A stretch of DNA of 64,000 nucleotides from Photorhabdus akhurstii (GCF_018448925.1 NZ_RCWE01000009.1:62001-126000), one strand, 5' to 3'. Shown: positions 1 to 10,626, counted from the stretch's first letter. Notes: generated by a model from the sequence alone, not told the origin. Program-made: numbers and translations.

Positions 1-1862
1 ATGGCGCGCGTTATATCCTGATGGAACGTTTTGCCGAAGATGCCGCATTATTGGCAAAAGTACGTGACTATCTATGGAAAAATGCCCATCTGGTCGCTAA
101 AGTCGTTGCAGGAAAAGAAGAGGAAGGCGCTAAATTCCGCGACTATTTTGATCACCATGAACCTATCGCACAAATCCCTTCTCACCGTGCATTGGCTATG
201 TTCCGCGGCCGTAATGAAGGCATACTGCAACTTTCCCTAAATGCCGATCCCCAGTTTGATGAACCACCGAAAGAGAGTTACGGCGAACAGATTATTACGC
301 AGCATCTTAATCTGCGCTTGAACAATGCGCCGGCAGATAGCTGGCGCAAAGCCGTGGTGAATTGGACCTGGCGCGTCAAGGTATTGCTGCATCTTGAAAC
401 TGAATTGATGAGTACCTTGCGTGAGAAATCGGAAGATGAAGCTATTAAAGTATTCGCCCGCAACCTGCAAGATCTATTGATGGCCGCACCTGCGGGCATG
501 CGTGCAACAATGGGGCTCGATCCGGGTCTGCGTACCGGCGTCAAAGTGGCCGTTATCGATGCAACCGGCAAACTGATTGCCACAGACACGATCTATCCAC
601 ACACCGGGCAAGCGGCTAAAGCCGCCGCCAGCGTGGCGGCATTGTGTATCAAACATCAAGTAGAACTGGTCGCCATCGGTAACGGAACGGCTTCCCGTGA
701 AACAGAACGTTTCTTCGCGGATGTGCAAAAACAGTTCTCAGAGATAAAAGCCCAAAAAGTGATTGTCAGTGAGGCAGGAGCATCGGTTTACTCTGCTTCT
801 GAGCTGGCGGCACAGGAATTTCCCGACCTGGATGTTTCACTACGCGGGGCAGTCTCTATCGCCCGCCGCTTGCAAGATCCTCTCGCTGAATTAGTGAAAA
901 TCGATCCGAAATCCATCGGCGTGGGTCAATATCAACATGATGTCAGCCAGACTCAGCTTGCCAAAAAACTGGATGCCGTCGTTGAAGATTGTGTAAACGC
1001 CGTCGGCGTGGATCTCAATACCGCTTCTGTTCCACTGCTAACCAGAGTTGCCGGATTGACCCGTATGATTGCCCAGAACATCGTCAACTGGCGCGATGAG
1101 AATGGCCGTTTCAATAACCGTACACAATTACTGAAAGTCAGTCGCCTTGGGCCAAAGGCTTTTGAGCAATGTGCTGGATTCTTGCGGATTAATCACGGTG
1201 ATAACCCGCTGGATGCATCGACCGTTCATCCGGAAGCTTATCCAATAGTTGAAAAAATTTTGGCGGCCACTGAGCAGAAACTCCAGGAATTGATGGGTAA
1301 CTCTGCTTCACTGCGTGGGCTGCAACCTCAGAATTTCACCACCGAGCAATTTGGTGTTCCAACCGTTACCGATATTTTGAAAGAGCTGGAAAAACCTGGC
1401 CGTGATCCACGTCCGGAGTTTAAAACCGCGACTTTCGCGGAAGGCGTGGAAACTATGAATGATCTGCGTCCGGGAATGGTGCTGGAAGGTGCCGTCACTA
1501 ACGTGACCAATTTTGGCGCGTTTGTCGATATCGGCGTTCATCAAGATGGCTTAGTGCATATCTCTTCGCTGTCCGATCGCTTTGTAGAAGATCCTCACAC
1601 CGTGGTCAAAGCGGGTGATATCGTTAAAGTAAAAGTGCTGGAAGTTGATCTGAACCGTAAGCGCATCGCTCTGACCATGCGTCTTGATGAACAACCGGGA
1701 GAAACCCAATCACGTCGCAGTAATAATACGCAAACTGACCGCCGCCCTGAACGTAATGACAGGAACCGTAACACTTCCCGTTCTTCTATCTCAGCTGGTA
1801 TCTCAGCCGGAAACAGTGCTATGAGCGATGCACTAGCCGCCGCATTCGGAAAAAAACGTTAA
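1..1862 (+). CDS. tex: Tex transcription accessory protein, 3' part
   Basis: Tex is a nucleic-acid-binding protein that affects transcription. The frame is open from base 3 and the gene begins upstream of the window, so only about the last 620 codons are present (the family is usually about 770 residues). Visible parts are the YqgF/RNase H-like core ([16 protein letters not shown]), the helix-hairpin-helix region (VNLNTAS-like, seen here as [17 protein letters not shown]) and a C-terminal S1 domain ([21 protein letters not shown]). The tail is rich in Arg and Asn. The Met at base 21 is internal, not the start. Identity is secure. Confidence 0.95.
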   Translation, partial: GARYILMERFAEDAALLAKVRDYLWKNAHLVAKVVAGKEEEGAKFRDYFDHHEPIAQIPSHRALAMFRGRNEGILQLSLNADPQFDEPPKESYGEQIITQHLNLRLNNAPADSWRKAVVNWTWRVKVLLHLETELMSTLREKSEDEAIKVFARNLQDLLMAAPAGMRATMGLDPGLRTGVKVAVIDATGKLIATDTIYPHTGQAAKAAASVAALCIKHQVELVAIGNGTASRETERFFADVQKQFSEIKAQKVIVSEAGASVYSASELAAQEFPDLDVSLRGAVSIARRLQDPLAELVKIDPKSIGVGQYQHDVSQTQLAKKLDAVVEDCVNAVGVDLNTASVPLLTRVAGLTRMIAQNIVNWRDENGRFNNRTQLLKVSRLGPKAFEQCAGFLRINHGDNPLDASTVHPEAYPIVEKILAATEQKLQELMGNSASLRGLQPQNFTTEQFGVPTVTDILKELEKPGRDPRPEFKTATFAEGVETMNDLRPGMVLEGAVTNVTNFGAFVDIGVHQDGLVHISSLSDRFVEDPHTVVKAGDIVKVKVLEVDLNRKRIALTMRLDEQPGETQSRRSNNTQTDRRPERNDRNRNTSRSSISAGISAGNSAMSDALAAAFGKKR

Positions 1863-1898
1863 AACTTCTATCGCTGTAACTTCTATCACTATAAACAG

Positions 1899-1925
1899 AT
1901 GCACTGCTTCGGCAGTGCATATTTC
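1899..1925 (+). terminator. tex terminator hairpin
   Basis: A perfect 9-bp stem (1899-1907 with 1912-1920) closed by a TTCG tetraloop lies 37 bp after the tex stop. The following T-run is short, so termination may be imperfect. Confidence 0.7.
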
Positions 1926-2014
1926 ACCGTTTCTGTCAGAAAGAAGATTCATGTCAACCTGAGTGACTAAGTGATCAAATTAACACCAACAATGAAAATA
2001 GGATTAACATTGAA

Positions 2015-2033
2015 ATTAATGATGGTTATTATT
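2015..2033. promoter_or_regulatory. Candidate Fur box upstream of feoA
   Basis: The 276-bp gap between tex and feoA is AT-rich. At 2015-2033 it holds ATTAATGATGGTTATTATT, which by eye matches about 14 of 19 positions of the classical Fur consensus. Iron repression of feo is well known in enterobacteria; the site itself is an inference. No clear FNR site was identified. Confidence 0.45.
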
Positions 2034-2138
2034 TTTATTTGCAATTAGTATGAATTGGATTAAAAATTACACTTCATAATGAATGAGTGCAACTAATTCT
2101 CGGTATTACTTTACTTATCACATATCCCGGAAGGTCAT

Positions 2139-2372
2139 ATGCAACTTCTTCCAGACCATAGTTACAAGATCATTGGCTTTTCTCCGAAGATCAGCCCAGC
2201 TTACCGACAGAAATTACTGTCATTAGGTATGTTGCCTGGTTCTTCTTTTCATGTTGTCCGCTTAGCGCCTTTAGGTGATCCGATACAAATTGAGACTCGC
2301 AGAGTCAGCCTAATTCTGAGAAAAAAAGACTTGGAATTTCTCACATTAGACAACACTCAATGCAACGCATAA
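2139..2372 (+). CDS. feoA: Ferrous iron transport protein A
   Basis: FeoA is a small cytoplasmic SH3-like protein that supports Fe2+ uptake by FeoB. The 77-residue product has the usual length and pattern, with [22 protein letters not shown] near residues 12-32 and the LGMLPGSSF turn. The start follows a GGAAGG ribosome-binding site 4 bases upstream. It is the first gene of feoABC, 52 bp before feoB. Confidence 0.95.
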   Translation: MQLLPDHSYKIIGFSPKISPAYRQKLLSLGMLPGSSFHVVRLAPLGDPIQIETRRVSLILRKKDLEFLTLDNTQCNA

Positions 2373-2424
2373 TCCGTTGCAAGCAACGAAACGGTTACTC
2401 CTAATTTAATCTGGCACCAAAAAC

Positions 2425-4737
2425 ATGAAAGCACTGACTATTGGCTTAATTGGCAACCCCAATGCCGGCAAAACAACATTATTTAACCAACTTACTGGCT
2501 CCCGACAACGTGTAGGCAACTGGGCTGGCGTTACAGTAGAACGAAAAGTTGGCCGTTTTACCACCGCAGAACATAAAATTGAGTTAGTTGACCTGCCGGG
2601 AACCTACTCTCTGACCACGATTTCTGAACAAACATCACTGGATGAGCAGATAGCCTGCCACTACATCCTGAGCGGTGATGCTGACATGCTGATTAACGTC
2701 GTAGATGCTTCTAACCTTGAGCGAAATCTCTATCTGACGTTACAACTGTTGGAATTAGGCATTCCATGCATCGTCGCGCTCAATATGTTGGATATCGCAG
2801 ATAGTCAGCATATCCACATTGATATTGCCGAACTGGAACAGCGCCTTGGCTGCCCAGTCATTCCAATGGTTTCGACCCGAGCAACTGGAGTGAATGAGCT
2901 AAAACAGGCGATTGATCGTCATAAGCAGAATGTCAGGCAGTCACTGATTCACTACCCTGACTGCCTGTTGCAAGAAGTTGAGACGTTATCTGGTGCGATT
3001 TCAGAAAATTTTCATACTCAACAACGCCGTTGGTTAGCGCTTCAGATGCTTGAAGGGGATATTTACAGCTTGGAACGTTCCGGCCTTACTACCTCAACAC
3101 TGGCTGAATCCAAACAACGCTTGCAACAACAGCAATATGAAGAACCCGAACTGTTGATTGCCGATGCGCGCTATCAAAGCATCAACACATTGTGCATGGC
3201 CGTGATTGATACCCAAAAAGCCATGCCAAATAAACTCACCCAGGCAATCGATAAAATTATCCTCAATCGTTGGTTAGGCGTACCCATTTTCCTGGCTGTC
3301 ATGTATTTAATGTTCGTACTGGCAATTAATATCGGTGGTGCGTTACAACCTATCTTTGACAGTGGTTCTATCGCGGTTTTCATTCATGGGGTTCAATGGC
3401 TTGGTCATACCTTAAATTTTCCTGAATGGCTGACGGTTTTCCTCGCACAAGGTATCGGCGGCGGTATCAACACCGTTCTGCCGCTGGTCCCACAAATCGG
3501 CATGATGTATCTATTCCTCTCTTTCCTTGAGGACTCCGGTTATATGGCGCGGGCGGCTTTTGTCATGGATCGTCTGATGCAAGTTTTGGGACTGCCGGGT
3601 AAATCGTTTGTCCCGCTGATCGTTGGCTTCGGTTGTAACGTGCCATCCATTATGGGGGCGAGAACGCTGGATGCTCCGCGTGAACGTTTGATCACGATTA
3701 TGATGGCGCCCTTTATGTCTTGTGGTGCGCGATTAGCCATCTTTGCCGTATTTGCCGCCGCATTCTTTGGCAAAAATGGGGCAACTTTTGTTTTTTCCCT
3801 TTATATATTGGGTATTGTCGTCGCTATTCTGACTGGCCTGATGTTGAAATACACCATTATGCGCGGCGAAGCTTCACCGTTTGTTATGGAACTCCCGGTT
3901 TACCATATTCCACATCTAAAAACCCTGCTTCTGCAAACCTGGCAACGTCTGAAAGGTTTTGTTATCCGTGCCGGTAAAGTGATCGTTATCGCCAGTATGT
4001 TCATCGGCGCTCTTAACAGTTTCTCATTCTCTGGTAAGGCGGTGGATAGCATCAACCAATCCGCTCTGGCTTCGGTTAGCAAGATTATTACGCCAATATT
4101 ACAGCCAATTGGCGTTCACTCAGATAACTGGCAAGCAACTGTGGGTCTGATAACCGGTGCAATGGCAAAAGAAGTGGTGGTTGGGACGCTGAATACCCTA
4201 TATACCGCAGAAAGCATTGCTAATGAGCCGTTTAATGCAGATGAATTCAACCTGCTTGATGAGCTGAAAGATGCAATTGGTGAAACCTGGGATAGCCTGA
4301 AAGAGACATTTACTCTGAGCGTACTTGCCAACCCAATCGAAGCTAATAAAGGCGACGGTGAGATGGATAGCGGTTCTATGGGAACCATGAGCGCCAAATT
4401 TGGCTCCGCTATTTCAGCTTACAGCTATCTAATCTTTGTTCTGTTATATGTGCCTTGTGTTTCGGTGATGGGCGCGATTGCTCGCGAAACAAGCCGTGGT
4501 TGGATGACATTCTCCATTCTGTGGGGACTGAATGTGGCTTATTCAATTTCAGCGCTGTTCTACCAGATGGTGACTTTCTCACAACATCCACAAAGCAGCC
4601 TGATTACCATTCTGACCGTCGTCATGTTTAACGCGCTGGTGTTCTACTTCCTGCGTCGGGCGCGCAGCCGTGTGACCATGAAATTAATCAGCACCCCGGG
4701 AAATAGCTGCCACTGCTCCAGTGGAAACTGTCACTAG
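2425..4737 (+). CDS. feoB: Ferrous iron permease B
   Basis: FeoB is the inner-membrane Fe2+ transporter with an N-terminal GTPase. The 770-residue product has the G1 loop GNPNAGKT (residues 10-17), the G3 motif DLPGTY and the NMLD-type G4 motif, followed by the Gate-type membrane domain with conserved GFGCNVPS and a second Gate half. The C-terminus ends in a Cys-rich tail (CHCSSGNCH). The length fits enterobacterial FeoB. The last part of this gene is copied, in damaged form, about 7.6 kb downstream. Confidence 0.97.
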   Translation: MKALTIGLIGNPNAGKTTLFNQLTGSRQRVGNWAGVTVERKVGRFTTAEHKIELVDLPGTYSLTTISEQTSLDEQIACHYILSGDADMLINVVDASNLERNLYLTLQLLELGIPCIVALNMLDIADSQHIHIDIAELEQRLGCPVIPMVSTRATGVNELKQAIDRHKQNVRQSLIHYPDCLLQEVETLSGAISENFHTQQRRWLALQMLEGDIYSLERSGLTTSTLAESKQRLQQQQYEEPELLIADARYQSINTLCMAVIDTQKAMPNKLTQAIDKIILNRWLGVPIFLAVMYLMFVLAINIGGALQPIFDSGSIAVFIHGVQWLGHTLNFPEWLTVFLAQGIGGGINTVLPLVPQIGMMYLFLSFLEDSGYMARAAFVMDRLMQVLGLPGKSFVPLIVGFGCNVPSIMGARTLDAPRERLITIMMAPFMSCGARLAIFAVFAAAFFGKNGATFVFSLYILGIVVAILTGLMLKYTIMRGEASPFVMELPVYHIPHLKTLLLQTWQRLKGFVIRAGKVIVIASMFIGALNSFSFSGKAVDSINQSALASVSKIITPILQPIGVHSDNWQATVGLITGAMAKEVVVGTLNTLYTAESIANEPFNADEFNLLDELKDAIGETWDSLKETFTLSVLANPIEANKGDGEMDSGSMGTMSAKFGSAISAYSYLIFVLLYVPCVSVMGAIARETSRGWMTFSILWGLNVAYSISALFYQMVTFSQHPQSSLITILTVVMFNALVFYFLRRARSRVTMKLISTPGNSCHCSSGNCH

Positions 4738-4746
4738 GAATTGAAA

Positions 4747-4986
4747 ATGATTAGCCTATTACAAGTAAGGGATGCAGTCGCGCTGAATGGACAGGCAGAT
4801 GCTAAGTTGTTGAGCCACCAGCTTTCTGCTTCATTATCGATGGTAGAAGCGATGCTTGAACAACTCACCGTAATGGGCAAATTGGAAAAAATTGATGCAA
4901 CTGCTTGCCTAAGCGGCAGTTGCAAACAATGCCCTGAAACACAGAAATGTGATACGGCGGTTTATCGGATCGCTGGGGAGTGTTGA
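4747..4986 (+). CDS. feoC: FeoC, Cys-rich winged-helix partner of FeoB
   Basis: FeoC is a small winged-helix protein that binds FeoB and carries a Cys cluster able to hold an Fe-S centre. The product from the ATG at 4747 has 79 residues, starting MISLLQVRDAVAL, and the cluster C-LSGS-C-KQ-C-PETQK-C near residues 57-70. A TTG two codons upstream is also open, but family alignment favours the ATG. The gene starts 9 bp after the feoB stop and belongs to the same transcript. Confidence 0.92.
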   Translation: MISLLQVRDAVALNGQADAKLLSHQLSASLSMVEAMLEQLTVMGKLEKIDATACLSGSCKQCPETQKCDTAVYRIAGEC

Positions 4987-5094
4987 AATTGTCTAAAACG
5001 ACTAATCAATGTACAGTCGCCATTTAGACTCGTAAAAATACGATAGATTACTCGAACTAACATCTGCGATAACATCAAATTATCGGCGGGATTA

Positions 5095-5195
5095 GTGGAT
5101 TTCTATCTTTTCCAAAGTCGATAAACTCTTTCATTCTCTGAGTTTGGTCATAATACTACCCCAAAACTTCTGCTAACTTTTTACTTTTCTTTTAA
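5095..5195 (-). pseudogene. Relic of a second effector/immunity gene junction
   Basis: Directly after the stop of the intact immunity gene the minus strand repeats the end of the effector gene and the start of the immunity gene. The relic reads KSKKLAEVLG then stop, against KQSEKLGEALG in the intact effector. It is followed by an ATG at 5151 and about 55 bases that match the intact immunity gene start at 6179 with scattered changes. A one-base loss (CAGAG-AATGAAAGAG against CAGAGAGATGAAAGAG) breaks the frame after six codons. Similarity fades near 5095. Confidence 0.75.
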
Positions 5196-6179
5196 TTAAT
5201 AGTAATAAAAAAACTCCAGGCGATACCATTTGCAAGGAATATTTTGCCCTTCGTCACTATCAGGATCGACATATTTTCCTTGTAGTTTTAAACCCTTAAG
5301 CTTTTTCTTAGTTGAAATATTTAAATCAACCAAAGATGGTTCAGGAAACCCCAAAGCTATAAATATTCTTTCAGCTAATAGTATTGTCGGTTTTGGATCT
5401 TTTTTCTCAAGATTTTTACCTTTAAAATAGAATAAAACATCGACAAGAATAAAGATAAAAACAAGAGACAAGAAAACCACCATTGTCACTTTTTCTGCAT
5501 TCCCGTAAAGCATGAAAGAAAGAGTCATTAAAAATAAAAACAATGCTAATCCATGATTAACTTTCGTACCAAACTTGATATATCCATCAAGACCACATTC
5601 ACAACGAGGAGTCATTGAAATAATCCTTGTATAAGGATTAGCTAAGGCATAAACAACATAATGATTATCTTTAGGCGCTACAGCTAATTCAACATAATCA
5701 CCAACTTTGGCATTGGTCATCCCTAACCAACCATGAAATGGAATACCGTTAATTTTTCCACGAACAAAATCACTAGGATCACTCCTCCTTTCTCGACTCT
5801 GTGATGTCACTGCCGCTGCTGCGGCATTCCCTGCGATAGCAAGTAGTAATGCACCTACTTGAGCACGTTTTTCCTGCCGTGCAAATCCCTCCGGATCATA
5901 TTCACGATCAGTAAAATAACCCCATACTTTTATTACACTAAATTCTTCCAGAGTTCCGGTCACTTTAATCAATGGTACTTTCGGGGGTAATTCTGGCGGT
6001 GGCGGCTCTTTAGCAAGTAGCGCTTCTAATTCTGGAATTTTTTTCTCTGCTTCAGCAGCTTTATTTCTTTCCTCAACACTACCATAAGAACTTAATCCCA
6101 TATAAAATTTTGCATCTGATAATTCGTTTCTGATTTTTTCGAAATTAATAAACTCTTTCATCTCTCTGCGTTTAGTCAT
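5196..6179 (-). CDS. Predicted membrane immunity protein of the VasX-like effector
   Basis: This 327-residue protein is not from a family I can name. It has hydrophobic stretches at roughly residues 105-122 (GALLLAIAGNAAAAAV) and 210-255 (LALFLFLMTLSFMLYG, then VVFLSLVFIFILVDVLFYF), so it is probably an inner-membrane protein. Its ATG overlaps the effector stop by four bases (ATGA), and a GGGGG-type ribosome-binding site lies 7 bases upstream. Position and topology fit the immunity protein for a pore-forming type VI effector, as TsiV2 is for VasX. The role is inferred from context. Confidence 0.65.
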   Translation of the reverse strand: MTKRREMKEFINFEKIRNELSDAKFYMGLSSYGSVEERNKAAEAEKKIPELEALLAKEPPPPELPPKVPLIKVTGTLEEFSVIKVWGYFTDREYDPEGFARQEKRAQVGALLLAIAGNAAAAAVTSQSRERRSDPSDFVRGKINGIPFHGWLGMTNAKVGDYVELAVAPKDNHYVVYALANPYTRIISMTPRCECGLDGYIKFGTKVNHGLALFLFLMTLSFMLYGNAEKVTMVVFLSLVFIFILVDVLFYFKGKNLEKKDPKPTILLAERIFIALGFPEPSLVDLNISTKKKLKGLKLQGKYVDPDSDEGQNIPCKWYRLEFFYYY

Positions 6180-8818
6180 AATACTGCCCCCAAAGCTTCG
6201 CCTAACTTTTCGCTTTGTTTTTGATAAAGCTCATTACGTTTATCCTGTGTCTCAATCAATATAGTTGAAACGAGATATTTATCCGGTTCTTTACCAAAAA
6301 CACTATTACGGCACCAATCCTGCAAATCATTATCAATAAAAAGAGTATATAATTCATCAAGAACAAATATTATTATCATGAACTGCCAGCTAGCGAAGAA
6401 TCCAATAATACGCCAAGCCGCGATCTTACCTATTTGGTCAAATGCTAATTCTATTATCTTATTACTAAACTCACGCTTAACCAACACTTCTAATAAGCCA
6501 CTCATTGATTTCACAAGTAAACCCACATCCGCCGATGATTTTAGAAGAGACAACCCAAAGAAAGACCAGCGAGTATCTTCTTTTCTCCATTCTCTGACAA
6601 CATCACTACCATCAATCCCTAAATTCAATACAGACGCTACCGCTCCAGCGCTGGCTCCCACAAATTTAATCGACTTAGTTGCTGCTTGATTTTTTATCCC
6701 GAATTCAATAGCTGGTTTGATCACATCAGCAACCGTGCTCAGTGTGCTTAGAAACGCCGAAGTAACCTGAGCATACCCCTTAACATCTCCTTTACTTTCT
6801 TTCAGTTGATCAGCAAACTCCATCCCGTTAAAAAACAGAACCAGAATTTTTATTCGTGAGGCTCTTAAGGTTTTTTCGCCTTCGGCGCTTTGTGCAAATT
6901 TATCAAATTGCTGTTTATAATTATTTAGTTTTTCAAGATCTTTCGAAGATTTATAAGTCTGAAGACCACGAGAAATTGCCTGTCTACATGAATTACCACT
7001 TTGAATATCTGCAAGACAAAGTTCCTGAATTCTATCCAACGGTACACCAGATGCGACAGAAAATATTGTCTTATTCAGTAATATATTCAAACTATTCAGC
7101 GCACTATCCAAACCAGAAAGCCGAAATACACGCTGCCCAATCGTGGATAAACGTCTATCACATGCCAGCATAGCACGAGAAAAAGACGAGTTTGACGATA
7201 TAGGCGCTTCCAGTGCTTCATTCGCCTTATCATATGCATCAACCAGTTTGCCAAAACATTTCTGCACAACAGAAAGATAATCAGATTCAGCAGCAGGTAA
7301 TGTATTGTTTTTGCTGGCCTTCATTTTATATAACAACGCTTCGGTCTCAGCCATCACTTCCGGGTTATTCAATAACAGAGAGCGCCAAACAAAATTACCC
7401 TCTGGTTTTGCCGAATATTGTCCTATTAATTCATCCAAAAAGGCACTACCGCTATCCGTAACATTAAGTGAGGCCATTGCATAATCCACTACCTCCCGAT
7501 AACTAAGGTTGTCAGAGACCTGAGTTGAATAAAAATCATGGCAATGAGTTATCAATCGTTCTTCTTTTAACCAGCTTACCCGAAATTCAGCCAAAGACTC
7601 TAACTGGCTGGCGATCGTATGGCAGAATTTGTCATAACAATCTGAAAACGCCTGCCGTTTAGCCAGATTCAGTTCTGCCTCATATTTATTCCAACTGGTC
7701 GCCAGTGCTATCTCCCCATCCTGTTCCGCGACTTGCTTTGCCTTCACCATCAATGCATCAAGCGTACTTTGCCGCTGTGACATCGCCACCGAGGGGATTT
7801 TCACCAAAACCTTGTCCATACCGTAGTTGGCCGTACTTTTATAAGCATCCAACGTCTGCTGCTCTACCCTAGCTTTTTCAACCTGCTGAATTTGATTCTT
7901 AGCTCCATTCAGTGATTGCTGGGTCATAAATTCAATCGACAAGTCATCTAACCAAGCAGAGTGTTCTCCAGCGATGTCATCACTCCACCCAGCCAGCTCA
8001 TGAACAATACCAATCGGATCATGCAAAGCAATTAACACTGGAGAGACCGAACTATCATCCGCTGCCGATCCTCGTTTTTGCATGGCTTTAACGGTAGCCT
8101 CTGCATTCCCTGACCGCTTTTCACTCCACGGATAGAGTGTTCCCTGTGGACCAACAGTGTTAGGGTCAAAGGTATAATATGGCGCTTTTTCACTTGTCCG
8201 GCTGATCCGTCTCACTTTAGGGTTGTAAGGCAGAATGTATTTAGCGGCGGAGTCATCCTCCTTATGGTAATCCATCACTGTATTCAAGTTATCCACGGTA
8301 GCCTGACTGATGCCAACACCCTCAGGCACTCCGCGCCACTGCCACGGTTTCACACACTGCATGCGTTTTTGCCGTGCTTCAGGGTGGTTGTGATAGTACT
8401 GGATTGTTTCTTGACTCCAGACAGAGGGAGAAAAGGCCAACCAGACATCTTGACGTAAAGCCATATCTCTCAACACAATAAATTCCACATTAGTACTTTG
8501 ATGGGTCGGCGCATAACAATCCGCTGTTTTCTTACCAAACACACTAAAGGCATTTGGCTGCTTCCACAGCGCACCATCCTCGCTAACGCTCCAGGTTTCC
8601 CAGCAATACTGAACCAAGGGTCCAGAGTTGGTGTAATAAACATATAAAAACCCTTGTCGTAAGGCACGCAGGGCATAATGGTAGCCTTGAGCCGAGGGAG
8701 TCAGAGTTTCTGCCCACATCGGTAAAGTTTCACCAACACGATCAGGCACCACGCTATAACGCACGGGCAAAAGCGCCGGTCCGGTTACTTCACACATCTG
8801 GCACGATAGTCGATCCAT
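6176..8818 (-). CDS. VasX-like type VI secretion effector (pore-forming toxin)
   Basis: The 880-residue product starts MDRLSCQMCEVTGPALLPVR and carries the N-terminal region typical of VasX-type toxins, including the YHYALRALRQGFLYVYY segment. The C-terminal third has hydrophobic helices (SAGAVASVLNLG; IIGFFASWQFMIIIFVLDEL), as expected for a colicin-like membrane-permeabilising toxin. The ATG at 8818 follows AAGGAG and overlaps the preceding DUF4123 stop as TAATG; 18 codons upstream are also open but lie inside that gene. Family identity comes from the N-terminal region; pore formation is inferred. Confidence 0.8.
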   Translation of the reverse strand: MDRLSCQMCEVTGPALLPVRYSVVPDRVGETLPMWAETLTPSAQGYHYALRALRQGFLYVYYTNSGPLVQYCWETWSVSEDGALWKQPNAFSVFGKKTADCYAPTHQSTNVEFIVLRDMALRQDVWLAFSPSVWSQETIQYYHNHPEARQKRMQCVKPWQWRGVPEGVGISQATVDNLNTVMDYHKEDDSAAKYILPYNPKVRRISRTSEKAPYYTFDPNTVGPQGTLYPWSEKRSGNAEATVKAMQKRGSAADDSSVSPVLIALHDPIGIVHELAGWSDDIAGEHSAWLDDLSIEFMTQQSLNGAKNQIQQVEKARVEQQTLDAYKSTANYGMDKVLVKIPSVAMSQRQSTLDALMVKAKQVAEQDGEIALATSWNKYEAELNLAKRQAFSDCYDKFCHTIASQLESLAEFRVSWLKEERLITHCHDFYSTQVSDNLSYREVVDYAMASLNVTDSGSAFLDELIGQYSAKPEGNFVWRSLLLNNPEVMAETEALLYKMKASKNNTLPAAESDYLSVVQKCFGKLVDAYDKANEALEAPISSNSSFSRAMLACDRRLSTIGQRVFRLSGLDSALNSLNILLNKTIFSVASGVPLDRIQELCLADIQSGNSCRQAISRGLQTYKSSKDLEKLNNYKQQFDKFAQSAEGEKTLRASRIKILVLFFNGMEFADQLKESKGDVKGYAQVTSAFLSTLSTVADVIKPAIEFGIKNQAATKSIKFVGASAGAVASVLNLGIDGSDVVREWRKEDTRWSFFGLSLLKSSADVGLLVKSMSGLLEVLVKREFSNKIIELAFDQIGKIAAWRIIGFFASWQFMIIIFVLDELYTLFIDNDLQDWCRNSVFGKEPDKYLVSTILIETQDKRNELYQKQSEKLGEALGAVL

Positions 8819-9852
8819 TACAGAATCTCCTTGTTCTTTGAAGGAATAGTAGAAACATTGAGATGGCAACATTCATGGGCCAAAACCTGCCACTCTTCGT
8901 CTGTCAGTCTGGCTGTACGCTCGATATAGCTACCAGTACTATTACCCTCTTCGGCAGACAACAGCGACTGTATCCGAGGGTGTAAATCAATCGCTGGGTG
9001 ATATAACAAACCATGCAATGCACAAACTTCCAGATCCAGAACATCACTAAAGGAATAGTGCTTAGTTATCCGACGCAATAAGGTCAGTATGACATCCAAT
9101 AGTTCAGTCTCTGTTCGGCGTAACCGGTTACGGTGTGCCTGACGATATTGGCGCAGTGCCCGGTTCATCGGACCTGACCAAGTTATTTCTGTCACTTCTT
9201 CCGAGGAGAGGCCCAGTGAAAAGGTGTAAAGTTCCCTCGCAGACTGTGCATTGTCCCGATGCAGTAACTGACCGTCGCCATCAACCAGATACCAGTCTGT
9301 CAATGGTCCCAGCAGACGCGAGCGCTGCCAACTATCCAGAATCGGCCATATGGCATTATTCACAGCCGGATCATAAAAACGCAGCATGATTTCCTGTACT
9401 GATGATAGTTTCTGTACCGCAGTCATGCTGATATGTTGCGCAATCACAGGGACTGGACTGGTACTGAACAGCCAGCCGCAAACCATCCGGCCACGCCCGG
9501 TGATCAACTCTGCGGGATCAGCTTCCTGTAACGCTTGAGTGACGCTTAACACCAACAATTCAGCATCCTCAGACCGATTAATATCTAGCGGTATCAGCCA
9601 GGGAGAATAACGAGATGCATAACGGAGATGATTTATTTGGGTCGGTATTGCCGCTGGCTGATGATTAAGGACTGCCTTAGGAAACCATTCTTCCTGACGG
9701 CGATCCAGAAAAACCGCCGTATCAACCATTAATAGCCCTTGCCCGTTATGCTGATTAAACACTGTATTTAGATCCGTCAGTAAACAGACTTTCTGCTGGT
9801 TTATCATATCGGGAGAAAAATCATAATTAATTTGTGTCTCTATTTCTGTCAT
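8818..9852 (-). CDS. DUF4123 type VI effector adaptor/chaperone
   Basis: DUF4123 proteins load cargo effectors onto VgrG of the type VI secretion system. The 344-residue product has a DUF4123-like core (GLLMVDTAVFLD near residue 40, a middle segment ending LGPLTDWYLVDGDG) and a long C-terminal part. It is first in the three-gene minus-strand cassette, with TAATG coupling to the effector. No vgrG, hcp or PAAR gene is present in the window, so delivery must use components encoded elsewhere. Confidence 0.8.
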   Translation of the reverse strand: MTEIETQINYDFSPDMINQQKVCLLTDLNTVFNQHNGQGLLMVDTAVFLDRRQEEWFPKAVLNHQPAAIPTQINHLRYASRYSPWLIPLDINRSEDAELLVLSVTQALQEADPAELITGRGRMVCGWLFSTSPVPVIAQHISMTAVQKLSSVQEIMLRFYDPAVNNAIWPILDSWQRSRLLGPLTDWYLVDGDGQLLHRDNAQSARELYTFSLGLSSEEVTEITWSGPMNRALRQYRQAHRNRLRRTETELLDVILTLLRRITKHYSFSDVLDLEVCALHGLLYHPAIDLHPRIQSLLSAEEGNSTGSYIERTARLTDEEWQVLAHECCHLNVSTIPSKNKEIL

Positions 9853-10310
9853 CAGATATTCCTGTTATTACATACCTATTTTTAATCTCTTTTTTTTGCC
9901 AAATGGAACCTGTGTCATTTAATCCATTGAATCTTTTAGATAAAAAATAGGTCCTACAGATAAGCACATTTCATTTACCTGAATACACAATATAGGCTGA
10001 TTAGATGATCCACCAATAATTAAATTTTCAGACAAATAAACTAAAGCGTTTGCAGTGTAAAACGAACAAAAAGTGATATGCAACTAAACCAGCGGTTAAT
10101 AATTGTAAAAATAAGTAAACCTTACGAATTGAATCATATGATTGATAACGAATAATTTTATTGAAATATCCCTTCAAACCTTATGCCATGAAGGAGTTGA
10201 AAAGATCGACAGATAGGAATAACACTCCTAAATCATCATAATTTAATCAATTTAGGATTGTTCCTTATTTTAAACTAATATGTGACTGCTTACCGCTCTA
10301 CCAGCAAGTC
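9853..10310. other. Non-coding gap with an imperfect inverted repeat
   Basis: This AT-rich stretch should hold the promoter of the minus-strand type VI cassette. At 10215-10266 an imperfect inverted repeat (AGGAATAACACTCCTAAAT against ATTTAGGATTGTTCCT) could be a transposon-related or terminator hairpin. No convincing gene was found. Confidence 0.4.
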
Positions 10311-10626
10311 TCACGTTATCGGCTGTTGCTCATGCTTGACCAGTCTGACACAAGCCTCAGTGAGCAGAAACGACTCGACTAGTCCCGCCACTCTCAGTTC
10401 ATCAATATCCTTCTGTTTGATGTTTAACGCCGCATTGATATCTCGATCATGCGCCACTCCACATGCTGGGTATGACCAGAGGCGCACTTTTAACGGCATT
10501 TCTGGCATTTTATGACCGCAGCATTGGCGGTTTTTAGAACTCGCATACCACCAGTCCAGTTTGACCAAATAAATGCCTTTCTGTTCCGATTTATAGGCCA
10601 GTTTTGACACAAAACTCTGCCATGAA
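10311..10626 (-). pseudogene. tnpB fragment (IS200/IS605-type)
   Basis: Only the last ~105 codons of a TnpB/OrfB protein remain. They begin ASWQSFVSKLAYKSEQKG and include RQCCGHKMPEMPLKV, YPACG and HDRDINAALNI, the usual zinc-ribbon and final catalytic region. The second zinc knuckle has lost a Cys (WSYPACG). The upstream part is cut abruptly near 10626, where a piece of an antitoxin gene begins. It is not a functional nuclease. Confidence 0.85.

Noticed and set aside
9907-10070. Minus-strand frame reading FYTANALVYLSENLIIGGSSN upstream of the DUF4123 gene
   Set aside because: No start codon and only about 50 codons between stops. It could be a relic, but I recognise no family.
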